Assembly: GCF_001279525.1 (NCBI RefSeq)
Contig: NZ_LGDY01000091.1
Location: 248,001 to 312,000, forward strand
From: Nocardia sp. NRRL S-836
GTDB lineage: Bacteria > Actinomycetota > Actinomycetes > Mycobacteriales > Pseudonocardiaceae
Length of the DNA stretch: 64,000 nt
Direction: 5' to 3'
Shown: one piece after another, positions 1-9,802 of the stretch
Position numbering within the stretch: the first letter of the stretch is position 1
Layout of the letters: each line of letters opens with the position of its first letter
Translations under genes and position numbers: made by a program
Notes under the pieces: model-generated
What the model saw: only the letters and a program-made list of their open reading frames with translations
The model's database searches: none
Told to the model about the DNA's origin: nothing

Positions 1-690
1 CTTCTCCGCCGCCACCTCGACGATGGTCTGCAGGAGCCGCAGCTGCAGCGCCGCCGGCGTCTCCTCCATCCGCCCCGCGGCCTCGGACAGCTTCTTCGAC
101 GCCTGCAGCTCGCCGTCCGCGGTGATGACGCGGGCGCGGCGTTCGCGTTCGGCCTCCGCCTGCCGCGACATCGAACGCTTCATGCTCTCCGGCAGCGCCA
201 CGTCCTTGATCTCGACCCGGTCGATGTCGATGCCCCACGACAGCGCGGGCGTGTCGATCATCAGCTCCAGGCCCTGGTTGAGGTTCTCGCGGTTGGACAG
301 CAGGTCGTCCAGCTCGCTCTTGCCGATGATCGAGCGCAGCGACGTCTGGGCGACCTGCAGCATCGCGAACCGGTAGTCCTCGACGTTGATGACGGCCTTG
401 GCCGGGTCGGCCACCTTGAAGTAGACAACGGCGTCCACGCGCACGGTGACGTTGTCGCGGGTGATGCCGTCCTGGGCGGGCACCGGCAGGGTGACGATCT
501 GCATGTTGACCTTGCGCAGCTGGTCCACGCCGGGTACCAGCATCGTCAGCCCCGGTCCGCGCACGCCCTCCTGGAGCCTGCCGAACCGGAAGACCAGCCC
601 CTGCTCGAACTGCTTGATCACCCTGGCGCTCATGGCGAGGCCGATGGCACCGAACGTGACGAGACCGCCGAGGACTTCGAGGACGACCAT
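1..690 (-). CDS. SPFH/Band 7 (slipin/stomatin-like) protein, C-terminus cut by window edge
   Basis: The visible 230 codons begin at ATG 690 with AGGCGGG just upstream. They show one N-terminal hydrophobic segment (residues 1-20), then a Band 7 domain: [14 protein letters not shown], a segment with [16 protein letters not shown], and the [14 protein letters not shown] motif around 120. A charged helix follows ([20 protein letters not shown]), as in slipins. These proteins form oligomeric membrane scaffolds and often pair with an NfeD-type protease, which would lie outside the window. The family call is firm; the cellular role is not shown here. The missing C-terminus is only the window boundary, not a broken gene. 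Confidence 0.9.
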   Translation of the reverse strand, partial: MVVLEVLGGLVTFGAIGLAMSARVIKQFEQGLVFRFGRLQEGVRGPGLTMLVPGVDQLRKVNMQIVTLPVPAQDGITRDNVTVRVDAVVYFKVADPAKAVINVEDYRFAMLQVAQTSLRSIIGKSELDDLLSNRENLNQGLELMIDTPALSWGIDIDRVEIKDVALPESMKRSMSRQAEAERERRARVITADGELQASKKLSEAAGRMEETPAALQLRLLQTIVEVAAEK

Positions 691-842
691 GAGACCCGCC
701 TTTGCTCATCGGCGAACTCCCTGATCTCCCACGGTACGCCTCAGCGGCGCACCAGGAAGGGGTTTGCCCGGTCCGCGGGTTCCCGGGGTCCGGCGTGGCC
801 GTCCCAACACCCGGAAAGTGCGCTGCACCCGGCGGCACGCGT

Positions 843-848
843 TAGTGT
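843..848 (+). promoter_or_regulatory. Predicted -10 element of a leaderless mshC transcript
   Basis: TAGTGT ends 7 nt before the mshC ATG (856) and no Shine-Dalgarno sequence precedes the start. This is the spacing expected if transcription starts on the A of ATG. No convincing -35 is visible. Confidence 0.5.
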
Positions 849-855
849 CGGATGC

Positions 856-2094
856 ATGCAGACCTGGTCATCCATTCCTGTGCCGCGGGTTCCGGGGGAC
901 CCCCGCCCGCTGCGGCTGTACGACACGGCTACGGGCGAAGTGCGTCCGACGGCGCCAGGAGACACCGCCAGGTTGTACGTCTGCGGGATCACGCCGTACG
1001 ACGCGACGCACCTCGGCCACGCCGCCACCTACCTCGCCTTCGACCTCGTGCACCGCATCTGGCTCGACAACGGCCACAACGTGCACTACGTCCAGAACGT
1101 CACCGACGTGGACGACCCGCTGCTGGAGCGGGCGCTGCGCGACCAGGACGACTGGGTCGTGCTCGCCATGCGCGAGACGGCCCTGTTCCGCGAGGACATG
1201 GAGGCCCTGCGCGTCCTCCCGCCGCAGGACTACGTCGGCATCGTCGAGGCGATCCCCGAGATCGTCGAGGTGGTCGCGAAGCTCGTGGCCGACGGTCACG
1301 CCTACCGCGTGGACGACGACGAGTACCCGGACATCTACTTCGAGCACAACGCCACCGGCCGGTTCGGCTACGAGTCGAACTACTCCGAGGAGACGATGCG
1401 GGCGCTCTTCGCCGAACGCGGCGGCGACCCCGACCGCCCCGGCAAGAAGCACCCCCTCGACGCCCTGCTGTGGCGCATGAAGCGCCCCGGCGAGCCCGCG
1501 TGGCCGTCCGAACTGGGCGAGGGCCGCCCCGGCTGGCACATCGAGTGCAGCGCCATCGCCCACAACCGCCTCGGCATGGGCATCGACGTCCAGGGCGGCG
1601 GCTCCGACCTGATCTACCCGCACCACGAGTACTCCGCCGCGCACGCGGAGGCCCAGACCGGCCAGCACCCGTTCGCCCGCCACTACGTGCACGCGGGCAT
1701 GATCGGCCTCGACGGCGAGAAGATGTCGAAGTCGCGCGGCAACCTGGTCTTCGTCTCGAAGCTGCGCGCCGAGAAGGTCGACCCGAACGCCATCCGCCTG
1801 GCCCTGCTCGCCGGCCACTACCGCGCCGACCGCCCGTGGACCCAGTCGCTGCTCGACGAGGCACTGACCCGCCTCGACAAGTGGCGCCGTGCCGCGGGCC
1901 TCGACACCGGACCGTCCGCTGTGGACACCGTGACGCGGCTGCGCGACCACCTGGGCAACGACCTCGACACCCCGAAGGCGCTGGCCGCGGTCGACGCGTG
2001 GGCCGACGAGGCGCTGGCGCACGGCGGTTCGGACAAGCACGGTCCGTCGCAGATCCGCACGGCCGTGGACGCGCTGCTGGGCGTGGAGCTCTAG
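856..2094 (+). CDS. mshC: Cysteine:1D-myo-inosityl 2-amino-2-deoxy-alpha-D-glucopyranoside ligase (MshC)
   Basis: MshC joins cysteine to GlcN-inositol using ATP, the penultimate step of mycothiol synthesis. The 412-residue protein is a class I aminoacyl-tRNA synthetase fold. It has the HIGH-type sequence [15 protein letters not shown] near residue 45, a cysteinyl-ligase zinc region with WHIECS near 228, and the KMSKSRGN loop near 290. The length equals that of known MshC proteins, whereas CysS is longer. The start at 856 is chosen over an out-of-frame ATG at 852 because only 856 opens this frame. It is convergent with the protease gene downstream, with a strong hairpin between them. Mycothiol replaces glutathione in actinomycetes, which supports the taxon call. 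Confidence 0.96.
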   Translation: MQTWSSIPVPRVPGDPRPLRLYDTATGEVRPTAPGDTARLYVCGITPYDATHLGHAATYLAFDLVHRIWLDNGHNVHYVQNVTDVDDPLLERALRDQDDWVVLAMRETALFREDMEALRVLPPQDYVGIVEAIPEIVEVVAKLVADGHAYRVDDDEYPDIYFEHNATGRFGYESNYSEETMRALFAERGGDPDRPGKKHPLDALLWRMKRPGEPAWPSELGEGRPGWHIECSAIAHNRLGMGIDVQGGGSDLIYPHHEYSAAHAEAQTGQHPFARHYVHAGMIGLDGEKMSKSRGNLVFVSKLRAEKVDPNAIRLALLAGHYRADRPWTQSLLDEALTRLDKWRRAAGLDTGPSAVDTVTRLRDHLGNDLDTPKALAAVDAWADEALAHGGSDKHGPSQIRTAVDALLGVEL

Positions 2095-2124
2095 CAGGCT
2101 CGCGAACCAGCTCTCCGCAACGAC

Positions 2125-2158
2125 GAACCGCTCCCGGCACGAGTGCCGGGAGCGGTTC
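2125..2158. terminator. Bidirectional hairpin terminator between mshC and the S8 protease gene
   Basis: A perfect 15-bp stem (GAACCGCTCCCGGCA / TGCCGGGAGCGGTTC) encloses a CGAG loop between two convergent genes. It should end transcription from both sides. Confidence 0.85.
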
Positions 2159-2176
2159 TGTTCAGCGGTGGTGCGC

Positions 2177-3973
2177 TCAGACGTCGAGCGTCCAGCTGTT
2201 CAACGTACCGGTGTCCAGGAACGCGGCGTCACGCACACGCAGCGTCCAGGTGCCGTTGGCGGCCTCACCGGAGAGGTCCTTGGTGTAGGTCTCGTTGATG
2301 TTGTCGGCCGAGCCGCCGGACCGGTTGTGCAGGTTGACGACGGTGCCGTCGGGCGCGACGAGGTCGACCACGAGGTCGCCCTTGTAGGTGTGCGTGATGG
2401 ACACCTTGATCGTCGAGGTGGCCGAGGCGTTGCCCGCGCAGCCGGAGACCACGATGGTGCTGGTCACGGTCTGCTGGTCCGGGATGGCGACCGGGGTGGA
2501 GTTGGTGCGGGCGTCACAGCTGCCGCCCACGGCGTTGACGGTCCACGAGAACGTGGCCGTGCCGGTCTTGCCGGCGGAGTCGGTCACCGTGGCGGTCACC
2601 GAGTAGGTGCCGGCGGTGGTCGGCGTGCCGGAGATGGCGCCGGAGGAGGACGCGGTCAGGCCGGCCGGGAGGCCGCTCACGGTCCAGGAGTACGGCGGGG
2701 TGCCGCCGGTGGCCGAGAGCTGCAGCGAGACCGGGGTGCCGACCGTGGAGGTCTGGGCGCCGGGGTTGGCCACCGACGGGCTGCCCGGCTGGCCGCCGCC
2801 CCACAGGGTGTAGAGCAGCTTGTTCGGCGTGTTCGCGCCGACGTTGGTGATCTTGTTGGGCGTGGAGGCGGCGTTCAGGCCGTTCCACACCGCGGCGGGG
2901 GAGTCGGTCGGGTGCGTGGCGAGCCACAGGGCCGCCGCGCCCGCGACGTGCGGGGTGGCCATCGAGGTGCCGGAGATATTGTTCGTCGCGGTGTCGTTGG
3001 TGTTCCACGACGACACGATGTTCTGGCCCGGCGCGTAGATGTCCGTGCAGGAGCCGTAGTTCGAGAACGAGGCACGCGCGTCGGTGTTGGTCGACGCGTT
3101 GACCGTGATCGCCTCGGTCACGCGGGCCGGCGAGGTCGAGCACGCGTCGGTGTTCGAGTTGCCGGACGCGATCGCGTAGGTCACGCCGGCCGCGATGGAA
3201 CGGCGCACGGCCGCGTCCAGCGTGGCGTCGGCGCCGCCGCCGAGCGACATGTTCGCGACCGCGGGCTTCACCGCGTTCGCCGTCACCCAGTCGATGCCGC
3301 TGACGACGCCGGCGGTGGTGCCGGAGCCCTGGCAGTTCAGCACCTTGACCGCGACGATCTTGGCGGCCTTCGCGAGGCCGTACTCGGCGCCCGCGATGGT
3401 GCCCGCCACGTGCGTGCCGTGGCCGTTGCAGTCGCTGTTGTTGCCGTCACCGGAGGTGTTGGTGCCCCAGGTCGCACGGCCGCCGAACGTCTGGTGCGTG
3501 GTGCGCACACCGGTGTCGATGACGTACGCCGTCACGTTCGACGCGGTGGTGTCGTACTGGTAGCTGTTGCTGAGTGGCAGGTCCCGCTGGTCGACGCGGT
3601 CGAGACCCCACGACGGCGGGTTCTGCTGGACGTCCAGCATGCGCACCTGGGCGTCCTGCTGCACGTAGTCCACGCGCGGGTCGGCGGCCAGGCGTGCCGC
3701 CTGCTTCGCGGACATGGTCACCGAGAAGCCGTTGAGCGCGTGCTGCCAGACGTCGCGCACCTTGCCGCCGTAGCGGCTGGCCAGGTCCGGAGCGGCGGCC
3801 CTCGACGCCGTGCCGGCCTTGAGCGAGACGATGTAGCTGTCCTGCACGACGTCGGCGCGGTCGGCGCCGAGAATCGTGCCGGTGGTTTCCTGAGCGGAAG
3901 CGGCGGGGACCACGGCGGCTGCCAGACAAGCGGCAGCGGCGGCGGCGAGTCCCGCACCCAAGACTCTTCGCAT
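2177..3973 (-). CDS. Secreted subtilisin-family (S8) serine protease with I9 propeptide, Ig-like domain and P domain
   Basis: This is a 598-residue preproenzyme. A signal peptide (1-27, ending ASA) is followed by an inhibitor I9 propeptide (about 45-113). The S8 catalytic domain (about 120-385) has Asp153 (VIDTG), His185 (NGHGTHVAG), oxyanion Asn272 (SGNSN) and Ser337 (GTSMATPH). A putative Ig-like domain (about 398-480; PPYSWTVSGLPAGL) follows, then a proprotein-convertase P domain (about 490-598; HTYKGDLVVDL, WTLRVRD). All catalytic residues are present, so it should be an active exported protease, probably scavenging protein outside the cell. It is divergent from the S1 protease gene, and the 408-bp gap between them may hold shared control sites. 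Confidence 0.95.
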   Translation of the reverse strand: MRRVLGAGLAAAAAACLAAAVVPAASAQETTGTILGADRADVVQDSYIVSLKAGTASRAAAPDLASRYGGKVRDVWQHALNGFSVTMSAKQAARLAADPRVDYVQQDAQVRMLDVQQNPPSWGLDRVDQRDLPLSNSYQYDTTASNVTAYVIDTGVRTTHQTFGGRATWGTNTSGDGNNSDCNGHGTHVAGTIAGAEYGLAKAAKIVAVKVLNCQGSGTTAGVVSGIDWVTANAVKPAVANMSLGGGADATLDAAVRRSIAAGVTYAIASGNSNTDACSTSPARVTEAITVNASTNTDARASFSNYGSCTDIYAPGQNIVSSWNTNDTATNNISGTSMATPHVAGAAALWLATHPTDSPAAVWNGLNAASTPNKITNVGANTPNKLLYTLWGGGQPGSPSVANPGAQTSTVGTPVSLQLSATGGTPPYSWTVSGLPAGLTASSSGAISGTPTTAGTYSVTATVTDSAGKTGTATFSWTVNAVGGSCDARTNSTPVAIPDQQTVTSTIVVSGCAGNASATSTIKVSITHTYKGDLVVDLVAPDGTVVNLHNRSGGSADNINETYTKDLSGEAANGTWTLRVRDAAFLDTGTLNSWTLDV

Positions 3974-4381
3974 TGCAGGGTTCTCCCTCGTGCAGGGAAC
4001 AGGGTGTCCTGCACGCTAGACCAAACCCGCAGGTCAGAGGGATAGACCGGGACGACGCAACTGTTGACACATTTTTCGGTTCAAGTCAACAGGAATCGCT
4101 CACCGGCAGTCACGGAAATAGGCTGAGAGAGCGCATTTGATTTCCTTATACCAACCCGAACGCCGATGTCCAACCCGTCGATCGGCCCTACCGACCGGTA
4201 GGCACGCCGACATAGCGTCACCCGGACGGAGGAACGAACTGATCGGGCAGTTCGGCCGCCTGGGGACGCCGTGCATCCGGTGTCGTGCGGGCTGTGTCGC
4301 AGCACAGTCATCCCCTCATCGCCGTTGCCCGGTCCGGTGTTACTCCGGCTCTGCGAAACCGAAGATGAGGAGAAAGTGCCT
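3974..4381. other. 408-bp intergenic region between two divergent secreted-protease genes
   Basis: No gene is seen. It is less GC-rich than its surroundings. It contains a perfect dyad with arms CCTACCG/CGGTAGG around AC (4187-4202) and an inverted repeat GTTGAC...GTCAAC (4063-4090) that includes TTGACA on the plus strand. Promoters for both protease genes must lie here, but no complete -35/-10 pair stands out. Confidence 0.5.
4187..4202. promoter_or_regulatory. Candidate operator dyad CCTACCGACCGGTAGG
   Basis: Perfect 7-bp arms with a 2-nt centre lie about 180 bp before the S1 protease start and about 215 bp before the S8 protease start. The position suits a regulator acting on either gene; no regulator is identified. 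Confidence 0.35.
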
Positions 4382-5488
4382 ATGAAGCGCATTGCCTTCG
4401 CGGCGGTGGCCGTCCTGGCGGGTGCGTTCGCGACGACGGCCTCCCCTGCCGCCGTCGCCGCGCCGCAACCGCCGGCCGACCTGCTCGCCGCGATGCAGCG
4501 CGACCTCGGCCTCACCACCCAGCAGGCGGCGGATCGGCTGCGTCAGGAGCACGCGGCCGCGGCCCTGCAGCACGTCGCGAGGGGTCTCGCCGGCGAGGAG
4601 TTCGGTGGCGCGTGGTTCGACGCGTCGCTGGGCAAGCTCGTCGTGGGTGTGACCGGCGGTGCCGAGGCCAAGGCCGACCGGCTGCGCGGGCTCGGTGCCG
4701 AACCGAGGACCGTGGCCCACAGCGCCGGCGACCTCGCCGCGGCCAAGGCCAGGCTCGACGCCGAGCAGGCGCCCGCGGCGGTCAGCGGCTGGTTCGTTGA
4801 CCCCCGGGCCAACGTCGTCACGGTGACCGTGCGGCGCGGCCAGGCCGAGGCGGCCAAGGCGTTCGCGCAGAAGGCCGGTGCCCTCGCCCGGGTCGTCGAG
4901 ACCGACGAGGCGCCGCGGTTGCTCAAGGACGTCCGCGGCGGTGACGCGTACTACATCAACAACGCGGGCCGTTGCTCCATCGGGTTCGCGGTGCGGGGCG
5001 GCTTCGTCTCCGCCGGGCACTGCGGATCGGCCGGTGATGCGGTGACCGGCGCTGACCGCTCGGCGATGGGCACGTTCGAAAAATCGTCGTTCCCCGGCAA
5101 CGACTACTCGTTCGTCCGCACCGGCTCGGCGTGGACGCCGACGGCCAAGGTGAACCACTACGGCGGCGCGGACGTCGTCGTCACCGGTCACACCGAGGCC
5201 GCGGTGGGCGCGTCGATCTGCCGTTCCGGCTCGACCACGGGCTGGCACTGCGGCACCGTCTCCGCGAAGGACCAGACGGTGAACTACCAGGAGGGGTCGG
5301 TCAGCGGCCTCACGCGCACGAACGTGTGCGCGGAGCCCGGTGACTCGGGTGGCTCGTGGGTCAGCGGCACGCAGGCGCAGGGCGTCACCTCGGGTGGCTC
5401 CGGCAACTGCACCAGCGGCGGCACGACCTACTACCAGCCGGTCAACGAGATCCTCTCCGCATACGGCCTGACGCTCGTCACGGGCTGA
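4382..5488 (+). CDS. Secreted alpha-lytic/streptogrisin-type (S1E) serine protease precursor
   Basis: The 368-residue precursor starts at ATG 4382 with GAGGAGAAA 9 nt upstream. An in-frame ATG at 4271 has no ribosome site and would bury the signal peptide. There is a signal peptide (1-27), an alpha-lytic-type pro-region (about 30-185), and a mature chymotrypsin-fold domain from about 187. The triad is His213 (SAGHCG), Asp241 (NDYSFV) and Ser322 (GDSGGSW). Cysteine pairs fit the family (C198/C214, C280/C290, C316). In this family the pro-region acts as a folding chaperone and is then cut off. The enzyme should act extracellularly. It faces away from the subtilisin gene. Confidence 0.95.
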   Translation: MKRIAFAAVAVLAGAFATTASPAAVAAPQPPADLLAAMQRDLGLTTQQAADRLRQEHAAAALQHVARGLAGEEFGGAWFDASLGKLVVGVTGGAEAKADRLRGLGAEPRTVAHSAGDLAAAKARLDAEQAPAAVSGWFVDPRANVVTVTVRRGQAEAAKAFAQKAGALARVVETDEAPRLLKDVRGGDAYYINNAGRCSIGFAVRGGFVSAGHCGSAGDAVTGADRSAMGTFEKSSFPGNDYSFVRTGSAWTPTAKVNHYGGADVVVTGHTEAAVGASICRSGSTTGWHCGTVSAKDQTVNYQEGSVSGLTRTNVCAEPGDSGGSWVSGTQAQGVTSGGSGNCTSGGTTYYQPVNEILSAYGLTLVTG

Positions 5489-5495
5489 CAGCCGC

Positions 5496-5538
5496 ACACG
5501 GAACGCCCACGGGTACCTGGCCCGTGGGCGTTCCGTGT
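5496..5538. terminator. Bidirectional terminator after the S1 protease
   Basis: A perfect 18-bp stem (ACACGGAACGCCCACGGG and its complement) has a 7-nt loop between convergent genes. Confidence 0.88.
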
Positions 5539-5551
5539 CCAGTCGTACGGG

Positions 5552-6049
5552 TCACGCCTCGCGTTCGGCGATCCACTTCTCCCGGTGCACCTGCCAGCGC
5601 TGGAGCATCGACCCGAGTTCGCCGTGGCAGAACCGGAAGAACTCCCTGGTCTCGTCCAGGCGGCTGCCCGCCTCCGTGCCGGGCCCGAGCGCCTCGACGC
5701 CCTCCGACAGCACCTCGTCGATCATCCCGAGCATCTGGTCCTTGCGGAACGTCGCCTCGTACCAGACGTCGTCACGCATCCGGTACACGTCCCGGCGCGA
5801 TCCCGGTTCCCGCTCGCGGCTCACGATCCGGACCTGGGTCAGGTAGCGCACCGCGCCCGACACCGCCGCCGGGCTGATCTGCAGCAGGTCGGCGATCTCG
5901 GCCGAGGTGAGCTTCCCGGAGTCCGTCGTGAGCAACGCCGCGAGGATGCGGGCCGGCATGCGGGCCATGCCGGTGTCCGACAAGATCGCGCCGAACCGCT
6001 CGACGAACTGGCTCACCGCCTGCTGGTCACGCTCGGTCACCCTGGTCAC
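5552..6049 (-). CDS. MarR/GbsR-type transcriptional regulator of the adjacent ABC exporter
   Basis: A winged-helix regulator of about 165 residues: FVERFGAILSDTGMARMPARIL leads into the helix-turn-helix SAEIADLLQISPAAVSGAVRYL. A longer reading from TTG 6085 is possible, but GTG 6049 is preferred because AAAGGGG lies 11 nt before it and homologues begin near TERDQQAV. The gene is divergent from the ABC exporter, and a TTCAC-N6-GTGAA dyad sits over the exporter promoter, so it probably represses that operon until it binds a ligand. The ligand is unknown. Confidence 0.85.
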   Translation of the reverse strand: MTRVTERDQQAVSQFVERFGAILSDTGMARMPARILAALLTTDSGKLTSAEIADLLQISPAAVSGAVRYLTQVRIVSREREPGSRRDVYRMRDDVWYEATFRKDQMLGMIDEVLSEGVEALGPGTEAGSRLDETREFFRFCHGELGSMLQRWQVHREKWIAEREA

Positions 6050-6096
6050 CGCGGCATCATCCCCTTTCGTCAGCCGATCGGGCAAAATTTACGTGC

Positions 6097-6125
6097 TTCA
6101 CGAAGTTGTGAAAGAAGTGTAGCTT
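6097..6125 (+). promoter_or_regulatory. MarR-type operator overlapping a leaderless promoter of the ABC exporter
   Basis: The dyad TTCACGAAGTTGTGAA (6097-6112) overlaps a possible -35 TTCACG (6097). It is followed after 17 nt by -10 TAGCTT (6120-6125), 7 nt before the ATG at 6133. No Shine-Dalgarno sequence is present, so the transcript is probably leaderless. Confidence 0.5.
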
Positions 6126-6132
6126 ACCGCCC

Positions 6133-7020
6133 ATGACATCTGCGATATCCGTGTCGGGCCTGGTGAAGACCTTCGGCCCGACGCGTGCACTGGACGATCT
6201 CGACCTGGACGTCCAGACCGGTGAGGTGCACGGCTTCCTGGGGCCCAACGGCTCCGGCAAGTCGACGACGATCCGGATCCTCCTCGGCCTGCTGCGTGCC
6301 GACTCCGGCACCGCGCGGCTGCTCGGCGGCGACCCGTGGAAGGACACCGCGTCCCTGCACCGCCGCCTCGCCTACGTCCCCGGCGACGTCAACCTCTGGC
6401 CCAACCTGACCGGTGGCGAGGTCATCGACCTGCTCGGACGCCTGCGCGGCGGCCTGGACACCCAGCGCCGCGCCGAGCTCCTCGAGCGCTTCGAGCTGGA
6501 CCCGCGCAAGAAGGGCCGCACCTACTCCAAGGGCAACCGGCAGAAGGTCGCGCTCGTCGCCGCCCTGTCGTCCGACGTGGAGCTGCTGATCCTGGACGAG
6601 CCGACCTCCGGGCTCGACCCGTTGATGGAGGCCGTCTTCCAGGACTGCATCAACGAGGAACGCCGCCGCGGCCGCACCGTGCTGCTGTCCAGTCACATCC
6701 TGGCCGAGGTCGAGGCGCTCTGCGACCGGGTGAGCATCATCCGCAACGGCCGCTGCGTCGAGACCGGGACGCTCGCCGACCTGCGCCACCTCACGCGCAC
6801 CTCGATCGCCGCCGAGCTGGCCGGCCCGCCCAACGGCCTCGCCGCCCTCGACGGCGTGCACGACCTGGTCGCGCAGGGCAACCGGGTCCGCTTCGAGGTC
6901 GACTCGGACAAGCTCGACCTGGTCCTCAAACAGCTCGTGTCCACCGGCGTGCGCACGCTGACCTCACAGCCGCCGACCCTGGAGGAGCTGTTCCTGCGCC
7001 ACTACGAGGACGCGAGATGA
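6133..7020 (+). CDS. ABC transporter ATP-binding protein (drug exporter type)
   Basis: A 295-residue ATPase with Walker [10 protein letters not shown] (about 38-46), a degenerate signature YSKGNRQKV (about 133-141) and Walker [14 protein letters not shown] (about 152-164). The H-loop is SSHI. The DrrA-like sequence and tail match ATPases that pair with large two-half permeases annotated as exporters of polyketide antibiotics. Its stop overlaps the permease start by 4 nt (ATGA), so the two are co-translated. It is probably controlled by the divergent MarR-type regulator. The substrate is not determined by sequence. Confidence 0.92.
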   Translation: MTSAISVSGLVKTFGPTRALDDLDLDVQTGEVHGFLGPNGSGKSTTIRILLGLLRADSGTARLLGGDPWKDTASLHRRLAYVPGDVNLWPNLTGGEVIDLLGRLRGGLDTQRRAELLERFELDPRKKGRTYSKGNRQKVALVAALSSDVELLILDEPTSGLDPLMEAVFQDCINEERRRGRTVLLSSHILAEVEALCDRVSIIRNGRCVETGTLADLRHLTRTSIAAELAGPPNGLAALDGVHDLVAQGNRVRFEVDSDKLDLVLKQLVSTGVRTLTSQPPTLEELFLRHYEDAR

Positions 7021-8615
7021 CCGGCACCGCACTCGTCGGCACCGGCCAGCTGGTCCGGCTGGCGTTGCGCCGCGACCGGGTCCTGCTGCCCGTCTGGGTG
7101 CTGTTCCTGGTGCTCACGACGCTGTCCACGACGACGGCGCTGGAGGAGCTGTACGGCACGGCCGAGTCGCGGGCGCTGCTCGGGGCCACCGCGAACGCCA
7201 ACTCCGCGTTCCTCGCGATGCTCGGCCCGCTGCACGACTGGTCGTCGCTGGGCGGTCTGGTCGTCTGGCGCTGGGGTGTGTTCGCCGGCCTGTTCATCGC
7301 GATCATGGCGTTGCTGGTCGTCACCCGGCACACGCGCGCCGAAGAAGAAGAGGGCCGCACCGAGCTGATCAGCGCCACGGTCGTCGGACGGCACGCGTCG
7401 CTGGCCGCCGCGGTCGTCGTGGCCGGCGGCACCAGCCTGCTGATCGGGCTGCTCCAGGCGGTCGTGCTGATCGGCAAGGACCTCGACGTGGCCGGCTCGT
7501 TCGCGTTCGGCCTGTCCACGGCCTCGGTCGGGCTCGTCTTCACCGGCGTCAGCGCGTTCACCGCCCAGCTGTCGGAGAACTCCCGCGTGTCGAACGCGCT
7601 CGCGGGCGGGTTCCTCGGCCTCACCTACCTGTTCCGCGCCGCCGGTGACGCCGCGGGGTCCTCCGGCCCGGAGTGGCTGACGTGGCTCTCGCCGATCGGC
7701 TGGACCGAGCACGTCCGGTCGTTCGCGGACAACCGCTTCTGGGTGCTCGGCATCTCGCTGGCCGCCTTCGTGGTGCTGGTCGGCGCCGCGGCGTACGTCG
7801 TCGCGCACCGGGACGTGGGTCTCGGGCTCCTGCCCAGCCGCCCCGGTCCGGCGCACGGCACGATCGGCTCGCCGTTCGGACTGGCGTGGCGGCTGCAGAA
7901 GGGGTCGCTGATCGGCTGGTCGCTGGCGTTGTTCGCGGTCGGCGTGATCTACGGCAGCGTCGCGCAGGCGGTCGGGCAGATGGTGCAGGACAACCCGGCC
8001 CTCGGCCAGATCGTGTCGAAGATCGGCGGGGCGGACGCCATGGTCGACGCGTTCTTCGCGACCGTCACCCAGCTGCTCGGCCTGATCACGTCGATCTACC
8101 TGGTGCAGGCCGTGCTGCGGCTGCGCTCGGAGGAGACCTCGCTGCGCGCGGAGCCGGTCCTCGCCACCCCCGTCACGCGCTGGGGCTGGATCGCCTCGCA
8201 CGTGGTGTTCGCGGTGGTCGGCGGCGCGGTCGTGCTCGCGTGCGCCGGTCTGGGCCTGGGTCTCGTCCACGGCCTGCGCACCGGCGACCTCGGCGCGGTG
8301 CTGCCGCGGCTGCTCGGCGCGGCGCTGGTGCAGGCACCGGCCGCGTGGGTGGTCGCGGGCGTGGCGCTGGCGTTGTTCGGGCTGTTCCCGCAGCTCACCG
8401 GCGTGAGCTGGGCGGTGGTGTCGGTGTCGCTGGTGCTCACACTGCTCGGCCCGGCCCTGCAGCTCGACCAGTGGGTCATCGACATCGCGCCGTTCTCGCA
8501 CGTCCCGAAGTACCCGGACATCACGGCCGGGCCGCTGCTGTGGCTCAGCGCGGTGGCGGTGGTGCTCCTGGCTGCGGGGTTCGCCGGCTTCCGGCGCCGC
8601 GACCTGACCACGTGA
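7017..8615 (+). CDS. ABC-2-like permease, predicted polyketide-antibiotic exporter subunit
   Basis: A 532-residue integral membrane protein with about 12 hydrophobic segments in two halves, separated near residue 275. An early cytoplasmic stretch, [14 protein letters not shown], is repeated in degenerate form in the second half ([15 protein letters not shown]), as expected of a tandem-duplicated permease of this exporter family. It forms the membrane part of the exporter with the ATPase immediately upstream. Its last 71 nt overlap the convergent MFS gene on the other strand, so the two coding ends share sequence. The compound exported is unknown. Confidence 0.88.
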   Translation: MTGTALVGTGQLVRLALRRDRVLLPVWVLFLVLTTLSTTTALEELYGTAESRALLGATANANSAFLAMLGPLHDWSSLGGLVVWRWGVFAGLFIAIMALLVVTRHTRAEEEEGRTELISATVVGRHASLAAAVVVAGGTSLLIGLLQAVVLIGKDLDVAGSFAFGLSTASVGLVFTGVSAFTAQLSENSRVSNALAGGFLGLTYLFRAAGDAAGSSGPEWLTWLSPIGWTEHVRSFADNRFWVLGISLAAFVVLVGAAAYVVAHRDVGLGLLPSRPGPAHGTIGSPFGLAWRLQKGSLIGWSLALFAVGVIYGSVAQAVGQMVQDNPALGQIVSKIGGADAMVDAFFATVTQLLGLITSIYLVQAVLRLRSEETSLRAEPVLATPVTRWGWIASHVVFAVVGGAVVLACAGLGLGLVHGLRTGDLGAVLPRLLGAALVQAPAAWVVAGVALALFGLFPQLTGVSWAVVSVSLVLTLLGPALQLDQWVIDIAPFSHVPKYPDITAGPLLWLSAVAVVLLAAGFAGFRRRDLTT

Positions 8616-9705
8616 CGATCGCCGGCACGGTGACGAGCAACGCGGCGGGCACGAGGAAGCCCGCGAGCGGATGTGCCTGGTAGAGCGGGACGAACGCCAG
8701 TGGGGCCGCGGCGGCGCCCATGAAGCGCAGTGACTGCACGACACTGACGCTGCCGCCCCTGTTGGCGTTCTCGCTCTGCAGCACCAGCGCGTTGACGCTC
8801 ACCAGCATCCCCTGCGCCGCGGCACCGGTCAGCGCCCACGCGAGGACCGCGACCGCCGCGAGAGGGGCCGTGCCCACCGCCGCGACGAGACCACCGCCCA
8901 ACGCCGCCGCGACGACGACCGTGGTGGTCGCGCCGAACCGGTCGATGGCCTTGCCGATGTGCCGCGCGGTCAGGAACCCGACGATGCCGAACCCGGTGAG
9001 CAGCAGCCCGCGTTCCCCGGCGCCGAGGCCGAACACGTCGTCCAGCCGGAACGCCACGAGGAACGACAACCCGCCCAGGCAGCCCCAGCCGATGAACGCG
9101 ACGAGCGCGGGCCGCAGGGTGCTCGGCACGAACGCGCTGCGCAGGCTCGCGTCCCGGTCCGGCTCGGCGTCGGTCTGCGGCACACCCAGCACCGCGAGCC
9201 CCATGGCCACCACCGCGATCACCACGAACGCCAGCCGCCAGTCGACCTCCGCGGTGAGCCCGCCCACGAGCGGCGCGGACGTCTGCCCGGCCGCCTGCAT
9301 CGACCCGAACAGGCCCAGCGCGCGGCCGAGCTTGTCCTTCGGCGTCGAGGCGGCGATCACGGCCAGCAGCACCGGCGTGGTGAACGAGTTCGCCGCGCCC
9401 TGCAACGCGCGCGAGACCAGCAGCACGTCGAACGTCCACGCGCACGCGGCCAGCACGGACGCGGCGGCATAGGCGATGTAGGCGATCCGGACGGTCCGCT
9501 GTGGACCCCAGCGCTGCGCGAACGTGCCGGACGCCAGCATGAGCACCGCGAACGGCACGAGGTAGTACGTCAGCGTCGAGGCCGCCGCACCGGGCGAGCG
9601 GCCGAAGCTGCCGCCGATCTCGGGCAGGATCGACGTGGTGACGGCGCCGCCGAACGGCCCGATCAATGCGCCCGCGTACAACCCGGCGCGTGCCAACCGT
9701 CCCAC
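8545..9705 (-). CDS. MFS transporter, drug/sugar efflux type
   Basis: About 386 residues with 12 predicted membrane segments. The loop between segments 2 and 3 is GTFAQRWGPQRTVR, a variant of the MFS A-motif. RALQGAANSFTTPVLLAVI resembles motif C-type efflux proteins. GTG 9705 is preferred because GGAGG lies 5 nt upstream; an in-frame GTG at 9711 abuts that site with no spacing. Proton-driven export is likely but the substrate is unknown. The 3' end overlaps the ABC permease gene in antisense by 71 nt. Confidence 0.88.
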   Translation of the reverse strand: MGRLARAGLYAGALIGPFGGAVTTSILPEIGGSFGRSPGAAASTLTYYLVPFAVLMLASGTFAQRWGPQRTVRIAYIAYAAASVLAACAWTFDVLLVSRALQGAANSFTTPVLLAVIAASTPKDKLGRALGLFGSMQAAGQTSAPLVGGLTAEVDWRLAFVVIAVVAMGLAVLGVPQTDAEPDRDASLRSAFVPSTLRPALVAFIGWGCLGGLSFLVAFRLDDVFGLGAGERGLLLTGFGIVGFLTARHIGKAIDRFGATTTVVVAAALGGGLVAAVGTAPLAAVAVLAWALTGAAAQGMLVSVNALVLQSENANRGGSVSVVQSLRFMGAAAAPLAFVPLYQAHPLAGFLVPAALLVTVPAIVTWSGRGAGSRRTPQPGAPPPPR

Positions 9706-9802
9706 GAACACCTCCGCCGCCCACCCTAAACGGGCCGGCGGCGGAGATGCTTGCCGGGTGCTAACTTCTTTGGCTGCTCACCTCAGGGGCGCCCGCGGGA
9801 CG

